A stretch of 64,000 bases of DNA from Vibrio neonatus (GCF_024346975.1 NZ_AP024885.1:1612001-1676000), one strand, 5' to 3'; numbered from the stretch's first letter, positions 8,982 through 19,627 are shown. The notes: generated by a model from the sequence alone, not told the origin. A program made the numbers and translations.

Positions 8982-11900
8982 ATGAATAAGAGCTTATTAG
9001 GTTGCAGTATACTTGCTGCAACCATAGGACTTGTAGGCTGTGGTCCCAAGGATGAGGCGTATGACAAGGTTGATCGCTCCCCTTACGAGCTGAAAGTTTC
9101 AGATCTCAATACACTATCAGCGAAGACCTTTCTATACCGTCGTATGCTAGGCGAAACACCACGTTACCTTACTGCAGTACGTGGTAAAGTGCCTAATGAC
9201 GTCAAGTTAGTAAAATTCCGTATGACTGAAAACGGACTTCAAGTTGTACAACTCGACACCGACAATGTAGGTGACGGACACAGTGGTCGTTTTGACACAG
9301 AAAACAACTATCGCCCAATTCTGACCATTGGCGGTAAATACGTAGACTACAAATGTTCTGAAGACAGCTACGATAAATGTACTAACAAAGAAGAAGTGGA
9401 TTCAAGTGAGTCATTAACTTGGGACCAAAAACATTACTTCGTACCTGACTTCTCTAATGTCAGCATTGCTGAGCAAGATTACAACGACTTGTTCTCTCTA
9501 AGCTGTGCGGTAAACCCTGTCAGCTCTGTATTGGCAAAAGTACCTGCTGAACAGTGGAAGGGCTACCTTCTTGACCTTAAAAATGGCGTAATCAACTTTG
9601 AGTTGAAATCGGTTTACTCTGTACCGAGCGCAAGCTGTATCCCTAAATTCGCCAGCGATTGGGATGTGGATAAGCTCAGCTTTGAAACCACTGAATACTT
9701 CTCAATGGTTGAGCGTGATAAGATCGTTTCTAAAGACTACAAAGCGATCCCATACCAAGAAGAAGACGGTAACACCTTTGGTTTCTTTACCACTTCACAC
9801 ACATACCGTGATAACGAATACCAATCAGATCAAACTGGCTACAAACGCACATATCTAAACCGCTTTGATCCGAATAAAGAAGAAGTAAATTACTACTTAT
9901 CTAACAGCTTCTGGGATGAAGATAACGCCGTATTCCTTGCCGCGGCTAAAGAAGCGGAAGCTATCATCAACACCCAAAACAGCATGTACCACACAGGGTT
10001 GCCTCACATCAACTTTGTACAAGCTAAAGACAAACGCTACGGTGATTTACGTTATAGCTTCCTAAGACTATTTGACCAACCTCTAGACAATGGTCTATTG
10101 GGTGTAGCAAACAGCAGTGACGATCCACTCACAGGTGAAATCGTAAGTGCTGGCTTTAACCAATTTAGTGGTAACTTCCTAGGCAATGCTGCCTTCTCTT
10201 ACGATATTTTCGTACGTGACTATAACCTTGGTCGTTTAAACCCGGATTCTGTAAAAGAAGCAACTGGTGCAACCTACCCTGATGCTCCGCTACAAAATAC
10301 TAAGTTGGAAGGCGTAACGGATTACACCCACGCTACCAACACTGAAGCAAGTATCACAGCAAATGCCGCTCAAGCTCCTGCTGATATTGCAAATGCAATT
10401 GACACGGCGGCTAAGCCACGTAATCAAGATGATTTGATTAAAGAAGCTGACGCACGATTGGCTGCTGCACTGCAAAACGGTTCAAATCTACTGCCAGTGA
10501 TGGAAGACACAATGACTCGAGTTGCTCAACAGCCACTTAAGTTTAGTGAATTGCAAGATCTATCAGAGAAAGTAAATGCTGACACTAGCAATATCCAATC
10601 AAACCAACAAGCAGTAGCACACGCCAACAATATACTTAAATTGTATAACGACCGTATGGACTACAACTCTCAGCACAATATTTTAACTGCTGACGCAATG
10701 AATCTTGGCGGTAACTATGGCGTGCTACCGAAAGGCGTTAAAGGCTATGCAATTGATTGGAAACAACCTGAACTTTGGGTTGACGGCATTGTGGGTGGCA
10801 AACTTAAGCAACTGAAACAATTGCCTAAAGATCTTCGTCACGACATGGTTGTTAAAACCGCTGCGGTTGGTTTTGTAGGTACTATTATCCATGAGTTTGG
10901 TCACAGTATTGGTCTTCGCCATAACTTCAAAGGCTCTACGGATTACAAACACTTCTACACCAAAACAGCTATTGCTAAACAAAAAGCAGCGCTGGCTAAA
11001 CTGGGTTATCCAAATGTAAGCCTTTCAACGTCAACCAGTACTCAAATGGAGTACATGAATGACATGTTTGGCATGGGCTTTGGTCCATACGATTTAGCGG
11101 CAATCCGCTTTGGCTACCGCCGTGAAATCCAAGACAACCGTGCTACAACTGTTGATGACTGGGATAAAGCAAGCTACTGGCACTCACTAAAAGATCTTGA
11201 CCAAAAACGTCGTGATGAGTGGGCGCAAGATATCAACAATGGTAAAACTCGCACCGGCTCTGTGAACTTATTAAGTGAACAGCTAGCAGGTAAAGTGAAT
11301 AGCAAATCTGACGACAATGGCTACAGCAACTTCTTTGGTTGGAAATACTGTACCGATGGTCACGTTGATTTAAACAGCGACTGTAACCGTTTCGATATTG
11401 GCTTTAACTATGACGAAATTGCTCAGTACTACGTTGAACGTTACCTGAACTACTACACACTACGTAACACTCGTTCAGATCGCGCTAATTACTTTGACAC
11501 TAACTACAATGCGTACATTAGTTCTCGTAAAAGTGGCTTTTCTAGAATGCACGAGTTCATCGAAGATGTTGGTGGGCTTGAAAAACGCATCAATCTTCGC
11601 GATAACTCACTAGATACTTGGTGTGCGAATGATAGCTCTGCTTGGTATTGTGACCGCGTAAATGCTAAGAACCGCATTGCGAAGTTCTTGTTACAAGTAG
11701 CAAGTCAGCCAGATGCTGCTGTATTGATTAACTTCAAAGACAGCAACGGCAACCTTGTTTGGTCTAAGCCTAGTGTCAGTAACCTAAGTTACCTACTGAG
11801 CAAATACGACGACCTTGACCTATCAAGTTTAGATGACGCCGATAAATTGCAACCTGGACAAGTTATTAGTCAATACTCAGATGCCCCTAAATTGCTTGAC

Positions 11901-12881
11901 CTTATGGCTGTTCAAGTTGGTATCAAAAAAGAGTATTGGGATAAATACTCCCAGTTTACGCCTGTAATTAAATTTGTTGGTCGTAGCCTAAACAGCTCAA
12001 GTGCTAAAGTAGCCGATCCTGAACATCCATACTCTAACGAAGTGGATAAACTGGGTATCTGGCCTGATCGCTTAATTGCAATTCAACAACTCGTTACTCG
12101 TCATACTGACCGTAATACTAGTTCTTTGACTCACCAAGCTATGGTTGACTTTGCGCCAATCAATAGATTGTTCAAAGGCATGTTATGTCGTATGGCAATG
12201 GCTGATGTTGATGGCACCTATGCTAAAGCAATGTCTGACATCGATGGTTCTGACATCGCTAAAGTAGTTGGCCCTGAAGCAAACTGTAATGCATTGGCGA
12301 TTGATCAAATCACTAATTCATACCCACAACTGCCAACTGACTTTGACCTGACTACAGGGGAAACTCCAACGACTCATTGGAAGTGGGAAGGTATCTCAAG
12401 TGTTGATGATTTCTACCCTGCGTATGACGATGTGGTATACCAAAACATCGAAGCACTAAGCCCAGATGTCACTAGTGCTGTGCTTGGTTTTGGTTTTGAC
12501 CGTAACAACGGCGTAACCAAAGGTGAAACAAATCTGTTCCACGCTCTACTTAACCAAGTAGCACTATATTCAACAGACAGTGATACCAATAGTAAGGATG
12601 ATGCACGTCTATTGCGTGAATTTGTAGGCATTCACTTAGCCTCTGATTACGTGCAAGGAACCCCAATGACCCTTAATGGTAAATTGTATACAGTAACTCC
12701 TGAAAACATTCTTGCGGCTAGTTTGCTACAAGACCAAGAATTAGTTACTAAGAAAATTCATGCATTTGCTGCTGACACTGCAAGTCATACAGATGCAACG
12801 AAATTTGCTGCATACAAAGTATTGGCACAGCGTTCAGCTCGTGATCAAAAAGCGTTGGAACAACTTCCTGTTGTTGAATAA
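8982..12881 (+). CDS. giant zinc metalloprotease lipoprotein, 1299 aa
   Basis: A lipoprotein: the signal peptide ends in the lipobox LVGC with Cys20 as lipidation site, and Gly at +2 favours the outer membrane. The metzincin zinc motif HEFGHSIGLRH spans residues 637-647, with His637, His641 and His647 as ligands and Glu638 as catalytic base. A Met-turn candidate, MEYMNDMFGMG, follows about 50 residues later. It resembles the large secreted metzincins once called DUF4953/DUF5117, but is longer than most. It is the last gene of the peptide-import operon and ends at a strong terminator, so it likely digests external or periplasmic protein for the importer. A close paralogue (1366 aa) lies downstream. 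Confidence 0.82.
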   Translation: MNKSLLGCSILAATIGLVGCGPKDEAYDKVDRSPYELKVSDLNTLSAKTFLYRRMLGETPRYLTAVRGKVPNDVKLVKFRMTENGLQVVQLDTDNVGDGHSGRFDTENNYRPILTIGGKYVDYKCSEDSYDKCTNKEEVDSSESLTWDQKHYFVPDFSNVSIAEQDYNDLFSLSCAVNPVSSVLAKVPAEQWKGYLLDLKNGVINFELKSVYSVPSASCIPKFASDWDVDKLSFETTEYFSMVERDKIVSKDYKAIPYQEEDGNTFGFFTTSHTYRDNEYQSDQTGYKRTYLNRFDPNKEEVNYYLSNSFWDEDNAVFLAAAKEAEAIINTQNSMYHTGLPHINFVQAKDKRYGDLRYSFLRLFDQPLDNGLLGVANSSDDPLTGEIVSAGFNQFSGNFLGNAAFSYDIFVRDYNLGRLNPDSVKEATGATYPDAPLQNTKLEGVTDYTHATNTEASITANAAQAPADIANAIDTAAKPRNQDDLIKEADARLAAALQNGSNLLPVMEDTMTRVAQQPLKFSELQDLSEKVNADTSNIQSNQQAVAHANNILKLYNDRMDYNSQHNILTADAMNLGGNYGVLPKGVKGYAIDWKQPELWVDGIVGGKLKQLKQLPKDLRHDMVVKTAAVGFVGTIIHEFGHSIGLRHNFKGSTDYKHFYTKTAIAKQKAALAKLGYPNVSLSTSTSTQMEYMNDMFGMGFGPYDLAAIRFGYRREIQDNRATTVDDWDKASYWHSLKDLDQKRRDEWAQDINNGKTRTGSVNLLSEQLAGKVNSKSDDNGYSNFFGWKYCTDGHVDLNSDCNRFDIGFNYDEIAQYYVERYLNYYTLRNTRSDRANYFDTNYNAYISSRKSGFSRMHEFIEDVGGLEKRINLRDNSLDTWCANDSSAWYCDRVNAKNRIAKFLLQVASQPDAAVLINFKDSNGNLVWSKPSVSNLSYLLSKYDDLDLSSLDDADKLQPGQVISQYSDAPKLLDLMAVQVGIKKEYWDKYSQFTPVIKFVGRSLNSSSAKVADPEHPYSNEVDKLGIWPDRLIAIQQLVTRHTDRNTSSLTHQAMVDFAPINRLFKGMLCRMAMADVDGTYAKAMSDIDGSDIAKVVGPEANCNALAIDQITNSYPQLPTDFDLTTGETPTTHWKWEGISSVDDFYPAYDDVVYQNIEALSPDVTSAVLGFGFDRNNGVTKGETNLFHALLNQVALYSTDSDTNSKDDARLLREFVGIHLASDYVQGTPMTLNGKLYTVTPENILAASLLQDQELVTKKIHAFAADTASHTDATKFAAYKVLAQRSARDQKALEQLPVVE

Positions 12882-12901
12882 ACCTCGCTGATATATATAA
12901 C

Positions 12902-12930
12902 AAAGTCGCCTTTGGGCGACTTTATTTTTT
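12902..12930 (+). terminator. Rho-independent terminator of the peptide-import operon
   Basis: A nine-base-pair stem (AAAGTCGCC with GGCGACTTT, loop TTTG) is followed by a T-rich tract to 12930. It closes the operon that starts at the outer-membrane protein gene. Confidence 0.9.
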
Positions 12931-12953
12931 TAACCCAAATGAGTTAGAAATCG

Positions 12954-14024
12954 ATGGAAAATAAAATTCTAGAACTTAAAAAACTGACCGAGCTAAACGC
13001 CGTACCAGGCAACGAAGGTGAGTGTCGCAAATACATGGCGCAACGCTTTGAAGGCGTTGCAGACGACGTTGTATTAGACAATATTGGCAGCATTATTGGT
13101 AAAAAAGTGGGCGCAGAAAATGGCCCTCGCATTATGCTTGCAGGCCACATGGATGAAGTGGGCTTCATGGTCACTGAAATCAACAAAGACGGTTTTGTTA
13201 AATTCACGCCACTTGGTGGTTGGTGGAACCAAGTCATGTTGGCGCAACAACTGACAATCACCACTGGTGCTGGCGAACATATCCACGGCGTTATTGGTAG
13301 CAAACCACCGCACATCCTTAAACCTGCAGAGCGTGCTAAGCCTGTTGAAATTGACGCTATGTTCATCGATATCGGCGTTGCGACAAAAGAAGAAGCCGAA
13401 GCTCTAGGTATTAAACCTGGCGATATGATCACTCCATATATCGAATTTCGTGAAATGGCGAACAAAGACTACCTACTAGGTAAAGCATTTGATAACCGCA
13501 TTGGTTGTGCTATTGCTCTGGATGTTATGGACAACCTAAAAGACGTTGCTCATCCAAACCAATTGTTCTCTGTCGGTACAGTGCAAGAAGAAGTGGGCCT
13601 ACGCGGCGCGCGCACTGCATCTAACTTGGTTCAACCAGAAATCGCAATTGCGGTCGATGTGGGTATTGCCGATGATACTCCAGGATGTGACAACAAAGGC
13701 GTAATGGGTAAAGGTCCACAACTGACATTAAAAGACGCATCAATGGTCGGTCACAAAGGTCTGCGCGAACTGTGCATTACTATTTGTGAAGAGCTAGATA
13801 TTCCGTTCCAATACCAAGTATTAAACGGTGGCGGTACTGATGCAGGTATGATGCACGTATCGGGTAATGGTGCACCGTCTATTTCAATCGGTATTCCATC
13901 ACGTTATATCCACTCTCATACTTCGATGATCCATAAACAAGATTACATCGCGACTACTAAACTTATCACTGAACTTGTGAAACGTTTAGATCGCGACACA
14001 GTAAATGCTCTGTTGATGGACTAA
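12954..14024 (+). CDS. M42-family metallo-aminopeptidase
   Basis: Cytoplasmic di-metal aminopeptidase (M42, FrvX/YpdE-like) that trims peptides from the N-terminus. Metal and catalytic residues are visible: AGHMDEVG with His65 and Asp67, KAFDNR with Asp180, QEEVG with Glu212 (general base) and Glu213, VDVG with Asp235, and His320 in RYIHSH. The 356-residue length fits the family. It lies between the two metalloprotease genes but has its own terminators on both sides; its promoter must lie in the short gap after 12930. Placement suggests it finishes the breakdown of peptides brought in by the importer, which is inference. Confidence 0.9.
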   Translation: MENKILELKKLTELNAVPGNEGECRKYMAQRFEGVADDVVLDNIGSIIGKKVGAENGPRIMLAGHMDEVGFMVTEINKDGFVKFTPLGGWWNQVMLAQQLTITTGAGEHIHGVIGSKPPHILKPAERAKPVEIDAMFIDIGVATKEEAEALGIKPGDMITPYIEFREMANKDYLLGKAFDNRIGCAIALDVMDNLKDVAHPNQLFSVGTVQEEVGLRGARTASNLVQPEIAIAVDVGIADDTPGCDNKGVMGKGPQLTLKDASMVGHKGLRELCITICEELDIPFQYQVLNGGGTDAGMMHVSGNGAPSISIGIPSRYIHSHTSMIHKQDYIATTKLITELVKRLDRDTVNALLMD

Positions 14025-14031
14025 GCATGCT

Positions 14032-14060
14032 AGCGGCACCATTTTTGGTGTCGCTTTTTT
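14032..14060 (+). terminator. Rho-independent terminator after the M42 peptidase
   Basis: Stem AGCGGCACC / GGTGTCGCT (one G-T pair) around ATTTTT, ending in a run of six T. Confidence 0.9.
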
Positions 14061-14572
14061 ACCTAACTTTTATATCCCCTTTTGCCCATATTTCTGTCCC
14101 CCCCTTGCTACTCTCCTACAAAGAGACCTGATTCACTCGCAAAAAACGTCGATTTTTAGTTTGTCATACCACTGTAAAACAACACTTCAAGTTCAAGCGA
14201 ATTTCGTAATCTTATTTATCGATTTGAAATGCAACACATGTAATGCGCTAACATAGCCTGTCACGATTTTACTGCTATATCGCTTTGTCTATGCAAAGTG
14301 CTATCCCACATTTTAAGAAAATCGAGATTATAGGTAGCGATAAACAGCAAAATACGCTTTATCACTACTTATAACGGCCGCTTTTTGAGCCGTCTTTTAA
14401 AAGACAACTAAGAATTATGTAACGTTGAGTGCACCCATACTGCCCACATGCAAGTGATGTTGTTGCAAGGCGAAGCCGTTTTGCCGCAAATAACACCCTT
14501 TCGCAGACTCTTGTATAGAGATGTACATCTAAGTGGTGTAGCACTTATGGCAAGTTTAAATAGGAACAAAAT
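14061..14572. other. 512-base upstream region of the second metalloprotease gene
   Basis: No gene is supported. A small hairpin (ACGGC 14374-14378 with GCCGT 14389-14393) is followed by TCTTTT and may be a weak attenuator in the leader of the downstream gene. A C-rich stretch (CCCCCCTTG) lies near 14098. I could not fix a promoter. Confidence 0.4.
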
Positions 14573-17500
14573 ATGAGAAAAAGTCTGTTGCATTGCAGCC
14601 TAATACTCGTGTCCGCCAGCCTTTTCGGTTGCGGCCCTGGAGATGAGTCTTATGACACGGTTGCGAAAGATCCCGATATGATCGCGAGCGCTGATATCGA
14701 GCAAACAGTGAAAGCTGATGATGGTCTAGATCATGCTCGTCGCTATCTTTATCTACGTACTATTCGTAAAGCTCCGCGTTATTTTGCGTCTTTAGGCAGC
14801 AACACATGGTACAACGATACTAAACTTGTCACTTTGCACCGTTCAGAAAACGGCATTGAAGTGCTACAAGAAGATAAAGGTGCTATCGGTGACGGACAAG
14901 AATACTCTCCATATGATAACCCTGAAAACCTTCGTCCATTAGTGACCATCAACGGTAGCTACATTGACTATAAATGTGCCACTGACAGCTACAATAAGTG
15001 TACTAACCAAGAAGAAGAAAACACTGATGCCGATGTAAAATGGGATCAGAAAAAATACTTTGTTCCTGACTTAGCTAACATCACTGTTAAAGACCTTGGT
15101 TTCAATGACATGGATATCAGCCGCTGTCTAACTGAAGCGGGTGCACCACGTATTGTTCACCGCACAGAAAAAACAGCAGACGGCAAAAAGGTCACTTGGA
15201 ACGGTCATGAAATCGATCTAAAAAATGGCGTGATCAACTTAGAAATCGCACAAGATTACACGGCAAGTACATCTGCTGCCTGTGCAGACTTCTCGCCACA
15301 AGACAGCCTAGACAACTACTCTCTGACAGTAACTAGCTTTGTTTCGATTGTTGCACTTGATTCTCCTCGTAAAGATGGCGACGCTCATTCGCGCACTCTA
15401 GTTTCTGAAAACTACAAACCTGTTCCTTACGCAGAGCAAGAAACCTCTACATTTGGCTTCTTTAAAACTCGCATTGATCACAACGATACCTTTAACGAAG
15501 ACGACCAAAATGGTCAGTTCCGTCAATACCTAAATCGTTGGAACCCTGAAAAAGCGAAACTGCATTACTATCTATCAAATAACTTCTATGAAGCGAAGAA
15601 CGCACCGTATCTAGCGGCAGCAACTCAAGGTATTGCCTTAATCAACGCAGAAAACGAAGTATTTAACACTGGCGTTCCTCAAATTGAATTGGCTCCAGCA
15701 GGCGATCGTCAATCTGGTGATTTACGCTATGCAATCATCGAACTTGCCGATGAACCATTAGCAAATGGTCTATTAGGTTACGCGCCAAGTGCCGTAAACC
15801 CACTCACCGGCGAAATTATTTCTGGTGTGGTTAACCAATACAGTGGTAATGCAATCAATGTGGTTCCGCCGTACTGGCAACGTCTGCGTCGTGCATACAA
15901 CCACGGCAAAATGTCGCAAGAACAATTTGATGAGCTAGTAGCTAATCCAATTAAATACAAAGCGACTAAATCTGGCTTAACGGCTAACCAAGCTCGTTAT
16001 GTTATCACCCCTGTACTGCCTGGCTCGAACGGTAGCTACTTATTCGGTGAGAAGTTAAACCATTTAGCAAACGTACTTGCAGGCGGTTTTGACGCACTGT
16101 CTAACAGTCAAGTGATGGAATTAGCTCGCCACAAAACACAAAGCGATATCATTGCTGACCGTGAAATGGGCGAAACAGTATCCCTAGAACGTCAAGCACA
16201 AGCTAAACAAGAAGACATGTACACTCTTGGCCGTAACAACATGTTGAGCGTTCAAGCGCTTGAACATACGGCATTTGGCAACGGCGATTACCGCACCCTT
16301 CCACAAGGCGTACGTGAATTACCAGGTGAGGCGGCAAACAAGTATCGCATCAACTGGAACAGCGATAATTACTACACCGATGCTACCCATACTAAGCTGA
16401 AAAACTTCAAAGATTTGACTGTTGCAGATCAGCAAGATCTAAAAGTGAAACTATCAGCGGCAATTTTTGCAAGTACACTAACTCACGAAATGGGACACAG
16501 CCTAGGCCTACGTCACAACTTCTTAGGTAGTGTGGACGCAGAGAACTACAACTTCAATGATGCGCAAATGGCTAAATTGAAGCAAAAACTGGCCTCTGTG
16601 GGTTATCCAAACATTGAACCGCATTCAAACTCTAGTAGCCGTATGGAATACAGCCTAGACGCTTACTCTACCGGTTACGGCCCTTATGATATGGCGGCAC
16701 TACGCTTTGGTTATGCGCGTAAAGTTGAACTTTCAAGTGCTGCACTAACCGCATATAAAGGTGCGAAAAACGCAGGACTAGAAGACACGCCAATTGAAGG
16801 GAACTACATCTCCCTTAAACCACGCGATCAAAAACGTCGTGCTGAAATTGCCGATCTAGACGGTCGCGGTGAAGGCTATGGTCATTACTCACGTGGTGTT
16901 ACTGACGCTAAACTGAAGAAAGTACTTAAGAGCTTCCAATTCTGTACAGATGAGAATGTTTTCTTAGGCAACACTTGTAACCGCTTTGACGCAGGCTTCA
17001 CCAGCGCACAAATTGTGCACAACAAAATTGACGATTACGAAGCTAGCTACACCAGAAACAATACCCGTAATGGCCAAGAAGACTATGGTATGGCTTACCT
17101 AACGTCTTACATACTAGGTCGAATGAATACCTTCAACTCGCTACACGCGTTTATTGAAGATTCACACGATCTATTAGGCTCTGGTGAAGATTCTGTGAGT
17201 CTTGATCACCAAAATATTATTCACAGTATTATTACGCAGTGTCGCACTCAAGATCCTGATACTGGTAAATACGATCCAAGCAACCTATCTATGTTGATGG
17301 CTACCTACAACGATGAACATATCGCATCGTTAGTATGTGACCTAGTTGCAGGTACCGATAACGCACGTCAATTCTTATTGACTACTGCCCTATCGCAAGT
17401 GAATCGTAACATTTCAGCCTACTATGAAAGCGAGACTACTGATTCATCAGGTGCTACCGTTCCGACTCCAGGTCTTTTGAATCTTCCATTTGATCTCGTT

Positions 17501-18673
17501 AAGTCAGAGTATGTTAAAGCACACGGTCCGTTAGACCTTGAACCAGGTGAAGTGATTGTTGATGGCGATACTCATCAAGAGCTATTAAACAAAATGGTGC
17601 AAAGTGCACTAGATCAATTAGGTCCAAACAACCGTTTACTACCTAAAGGACCTAGCAAGCATTATACACTTGATGGACAAAGTATTGATATTACGCCTAA
17701 AGGTGTAGAATTTACTGGACACTCATTAAATAGTTTAACTGCAGACATTGCTGATCCTAACCATCCATACATTAACGATCGTGATGTATTGGGTGTATGG
17801 CCAGACAAACTACTGGCGGTGAGAACACTACTAGGTCGTTTCCACCCACGTTTAAAAACGTCAAGTACAACAGCTGCACTAGCAGATAGTAACTTTGCCG
17901 GCGAAATCTTAAAAATGGGTATTTGTCGTCAAGCATTAGGTAATACATTTGGTAACTCTAATGATCCTAACGAAGCGCAATGTTACCAAGTACTTAGCGG
18001 TGATATTTATAATAGCGGTTCAGTTGCAACCAATGGTGTAATGGATAATGACGCAATTACCGCAGTAGTGACTGGCTACGCGGCACAAAATATCAATTAC
18101 AACGTATCGGCTGACTGGGCAACAACGAACATAGAAACTATGCCAACGTTCGCTTACGATGCAGCACAATACTTCAACCTTCCTATTTCAGGAAATATCA
18201 GTATTTTGCGCGCTATGCTTAACCAGTTTGTGCTTGGTTCAACCACCAAAAACACAGATCTTGGTCTACAAGCGGCAAGTAAAGGTTACCGTGAGTTTGC
18301 AAGTGTTTACACAGAAGATGCAATTTATTCTTATGAAACACCTATCACGTTTGATTTTAACGATACAACAACCTTTGCTAGTGCAGCTGATGACTTTTCG
18401 AAGTTATTACACCATACAGCAACAGCTCAAAGCTTAATTGTTCGTCTTCCTAACTCAAATAGTAAGTTCGTTCTTAAAGAGAACAACCGCTTAGGTTTGG
18501 TATTGTTAAATGGATATATCCAAACATTTATGGCAAGAGCGCAGAATAAAGTTGCAGCAGAACAAGCTGTCCTTGACGCTAAGCTAACTCGTTTGCAAAC
18601 TATCTTAGAGACTATGCCTCGCACTGACAGCGATGCTCAGTTAGATGATACGTCTGTTCTAACCAACATATAA
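14573..18673 (+). CDS. giant zinc metalloprotease lipoprotein, 1366 aa (paralogue)
   Basis: Close paralogue of the 1299-aa protein. Both begin with a signal peptide ending at Cys20 and share GCGP.DE.YD right after it, the segment YFVPDL/F, long blocks such as LKNGVINFEL, and the zinc motif, here HEMGHSLGLRH at residues 638-648. The second copy has extra length in the region after residue 850. AGGAAC lies just upstream of the ATG. It is transcribed separately, from a 500-base leader, and ends in its own terminator. Likely role: surface or periplasmic protein breakdown; a different substrate range from the first copy is possible but not shown. Confidence 0.82.
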   Translation: MRKSLLHCSLILVSASLFGCGPGDESYDTVAKDPDMIASADIEQTVKADDGLDHARRYLYLRTIRKAPRYFASLGSNTWYNDTKLVTLHRSENGIEVLQEDKGAIGDGQEYSPYDNPENLRPLVTINGSYIDYKCATDSYNKCTNQEEENTDADVKWDQKKYFVPDLANITVKDLGFNDMDISRCLTEAGAPRIVHRTEKTADGKKVTWNGHEIDLKNGVINLEIAQDYTASTSAACADFSPQDSLDNYSLTVTSFVSIVALDSPRKDGDAHSRTLVSENYKPVPYAEQETSTFGFFKTRIDHNDTFNEDDQNGQFRQYLNRWNPEKAKLHYYLSNNFYEAKNAPYLAAATQGIALINAENEVFNTGVPQIELAPAGDRQSGDLRYAIIELADEPLANGLLGYAPSAVNPLTGEIISGVVNQYSGNAINVVPPYWQRLRRAYNHGKMSQEQFDELVANPIKYKATKSGLTANQARYVITPVLPGSNGSYLFGEKLNHLANVLAGGFDALSNSQVMELARHKTQSDIIADREMGETVSLERQAQAKQEDMYTLGRNNMLSVQALEHTAFGNGDYRTLPQGVRELPGEAANKYRINWNSDNYYTDATHTKLKNFKDLTVADQQDLKVKLSAAIFASTLTHEMGHSLGLRHNFLGSVDAENYNFNDAQMAKLKQKLASVGYPNIEPHSNSSSRMEYSLDAYSTGYGPYDMAALRFGYARKVELSSAALTAYKGAKNAGLEDTPIEGNYISLKPRDQKRRAEIADLDGRGEGYGHYSRGVTDAKLKKVLKSFQFCTDENVFLGNTCNRFDAGFTSAQIVHNKIDDYEASYTRNNTRNGQEDYGMAYLTSYILGRMNTFNSLHAFIEDSHDLLGSGEDSVSLDHQNIIHSIITQCRTQDPDTGKYDPSNLSMLMATYNDEHIASLVCDLVAGTDNARQFLLTTALSQVNRNISAYYESETTDSSGATVPTPGLLNLPFDLVKSEYVKAHGPLDLEPGEVIVDGDTHQELLNKMVQSALDQLGPNNRLLPKGPSKHYTLDGQSIDITPKGVEFTGHSLNSLTADIADPNHPYINDRDVLGVWPDKLLAVRTLLGRFHPRLKTSSTTAALADSNFAGEILKMGICRQALGNTFGNSNDPNEAQCYQVLSGDIYNSGSVATNGVMDNDAITAVVTGYAAQNINYNVSADWATTNIETMPTFAYDAAQYFNLPISGNISILRAMLNQFVLGSTTKNTDLGLQAASKGYREFASVYTEDAIYSYETPITFDFNDTTTFASAADDFSKLLHHTATAQSLIVRLPNSNSKFVLKENNRLGLVLLNGYIQTFMARAQNKVAAEQAVLDAKLTRLQTILETMPRTDSDAQLDDTSVLTNI

Positions 18674-18702
18674 TTTGTTGATTCTAAGATAGACTAGAAT
18701 GG

Positions 18703-18732
18703 AAGCGACGCCCTAGGGCGTCGCTTATTTGT
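18703..18732 (+). terminator. Rho-independent terminator after the second metalloprotease
   Basis: A perfect 11-base-pair stem (AAGCGACGCCC / GGGCGTCGCTT) with a very tight centre (TA), followed by ATTTGTTT. It marks the right end of the peptide-use locus and the left edge of the accessory island. Confidence 0.85.
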
Positions 18733-19017
18733 TTGGGAACAAACTCTTTTCACTACAGCCTCCCACTATCTATATTTATAGGTTTATAAAACACTTATTG
18801 GCTTAACTAGTCAGACTTTCAGATAATAAATCCAACATTCTAGAGCCGTGTATCTCAAGGTGAGTTCTAAACAATGCGTTCAATATTTTCTACCGTTTGA
18901 GTGAGCTCGCCCCTCACATAGGCATTCTTTTTATGGCGGGTAAAAGCTGCGTCGCATGCGCTCCATGAACCCACGGAACGATATTGTTAATGTTTGAAGT
19001 TCCAAGGTAGGAGCGCA
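18733..19017. other. intergenic stretch at the island edge, no gene seen
   Basis: No intact reading frame and no recognised RNA. On the minus strand a short open stretch reads AYVRGELTQTVENIERIV before a stop, which may be a gene fragment, but I cannot assign it. The left terminal repeat expected for the neighbouring IS256 remnant is not found here. Confidence 0.4.
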
Positions 19018-19627
19018 GATATATCACCTAACCTCGTATCATGAGTGACAAATGCGATGATAGAAGAAATAGTTGAGTAGTAATCTAGGCCACTTGATGC
19101 CATTTATCCCATCGTTTATCTCGATTGTATTGTGGTCAAGATCCACCAAGACAAGCGTATTATCAATAAGTCGCTCTTCCTTGCTCTAGATATTAACACT
19201 GATGGTTAGAAAGAACTCATGGGCATGTGAATAGCAGAAAACGAGGGGCTAAATTTTGGTTGAGTGTTTTAACTGAGCTTAATCAACGTAGTGTTGAAGA
19301 CATTCTTATTGCTTGTGTGGATGGATTAAAGGGGTTTCCCGATGCCATCAACACACGGTTTCCCCTCAAACTCATATTCAGCTGTGTATCGTCCATATGG
19401 TACGAAACTAATTAAAGTATGTGTCATGAAAAGATTCTAAGGCCGTCACAGCTGACCTAAAGCGTGTGTACCGCTCAACTACAGAAGATGAGGCAGCAAC
19501 GAAAATGGTATACCTAGCATTCAAAAACGCCAGCAAGAAATGGACAATGCCCATTCAAAACTGGCGTCAGGCTATGAGTCGGTTTATTATCGAGTTCGAG
19601 GAACGTCTCGAAAAGCACATTAACTAA
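19018..19627 (+). pseudogene. IS256-family transposase, C-terminal remnant
   Basis: Reading across frames gives the IS256 (mutator) transposase in order: ISPNLVS, IYPIVYLDCIVV, KELMGM, ILIACVDGLKGFPDAINT, IQLCIVHMVRN, ADLKRVYRSTTEDEAAT, KMVYLAFKNASKKWTM, and FIIEFEERLEKHIN before the stop. Several in-frame stops replace Trp, Gln or Arg codons (at the positions of EWQSR and GMW), a one-base deletion falls in GAGGGGCTAAA (about 19240), and about 70 residues, including the last part of the catalytic region, are missing between TTEDEAAT and KMVYLA. The N-terminal half is gone. It is dead but still clearly recognisable. Confidence 0.88.
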
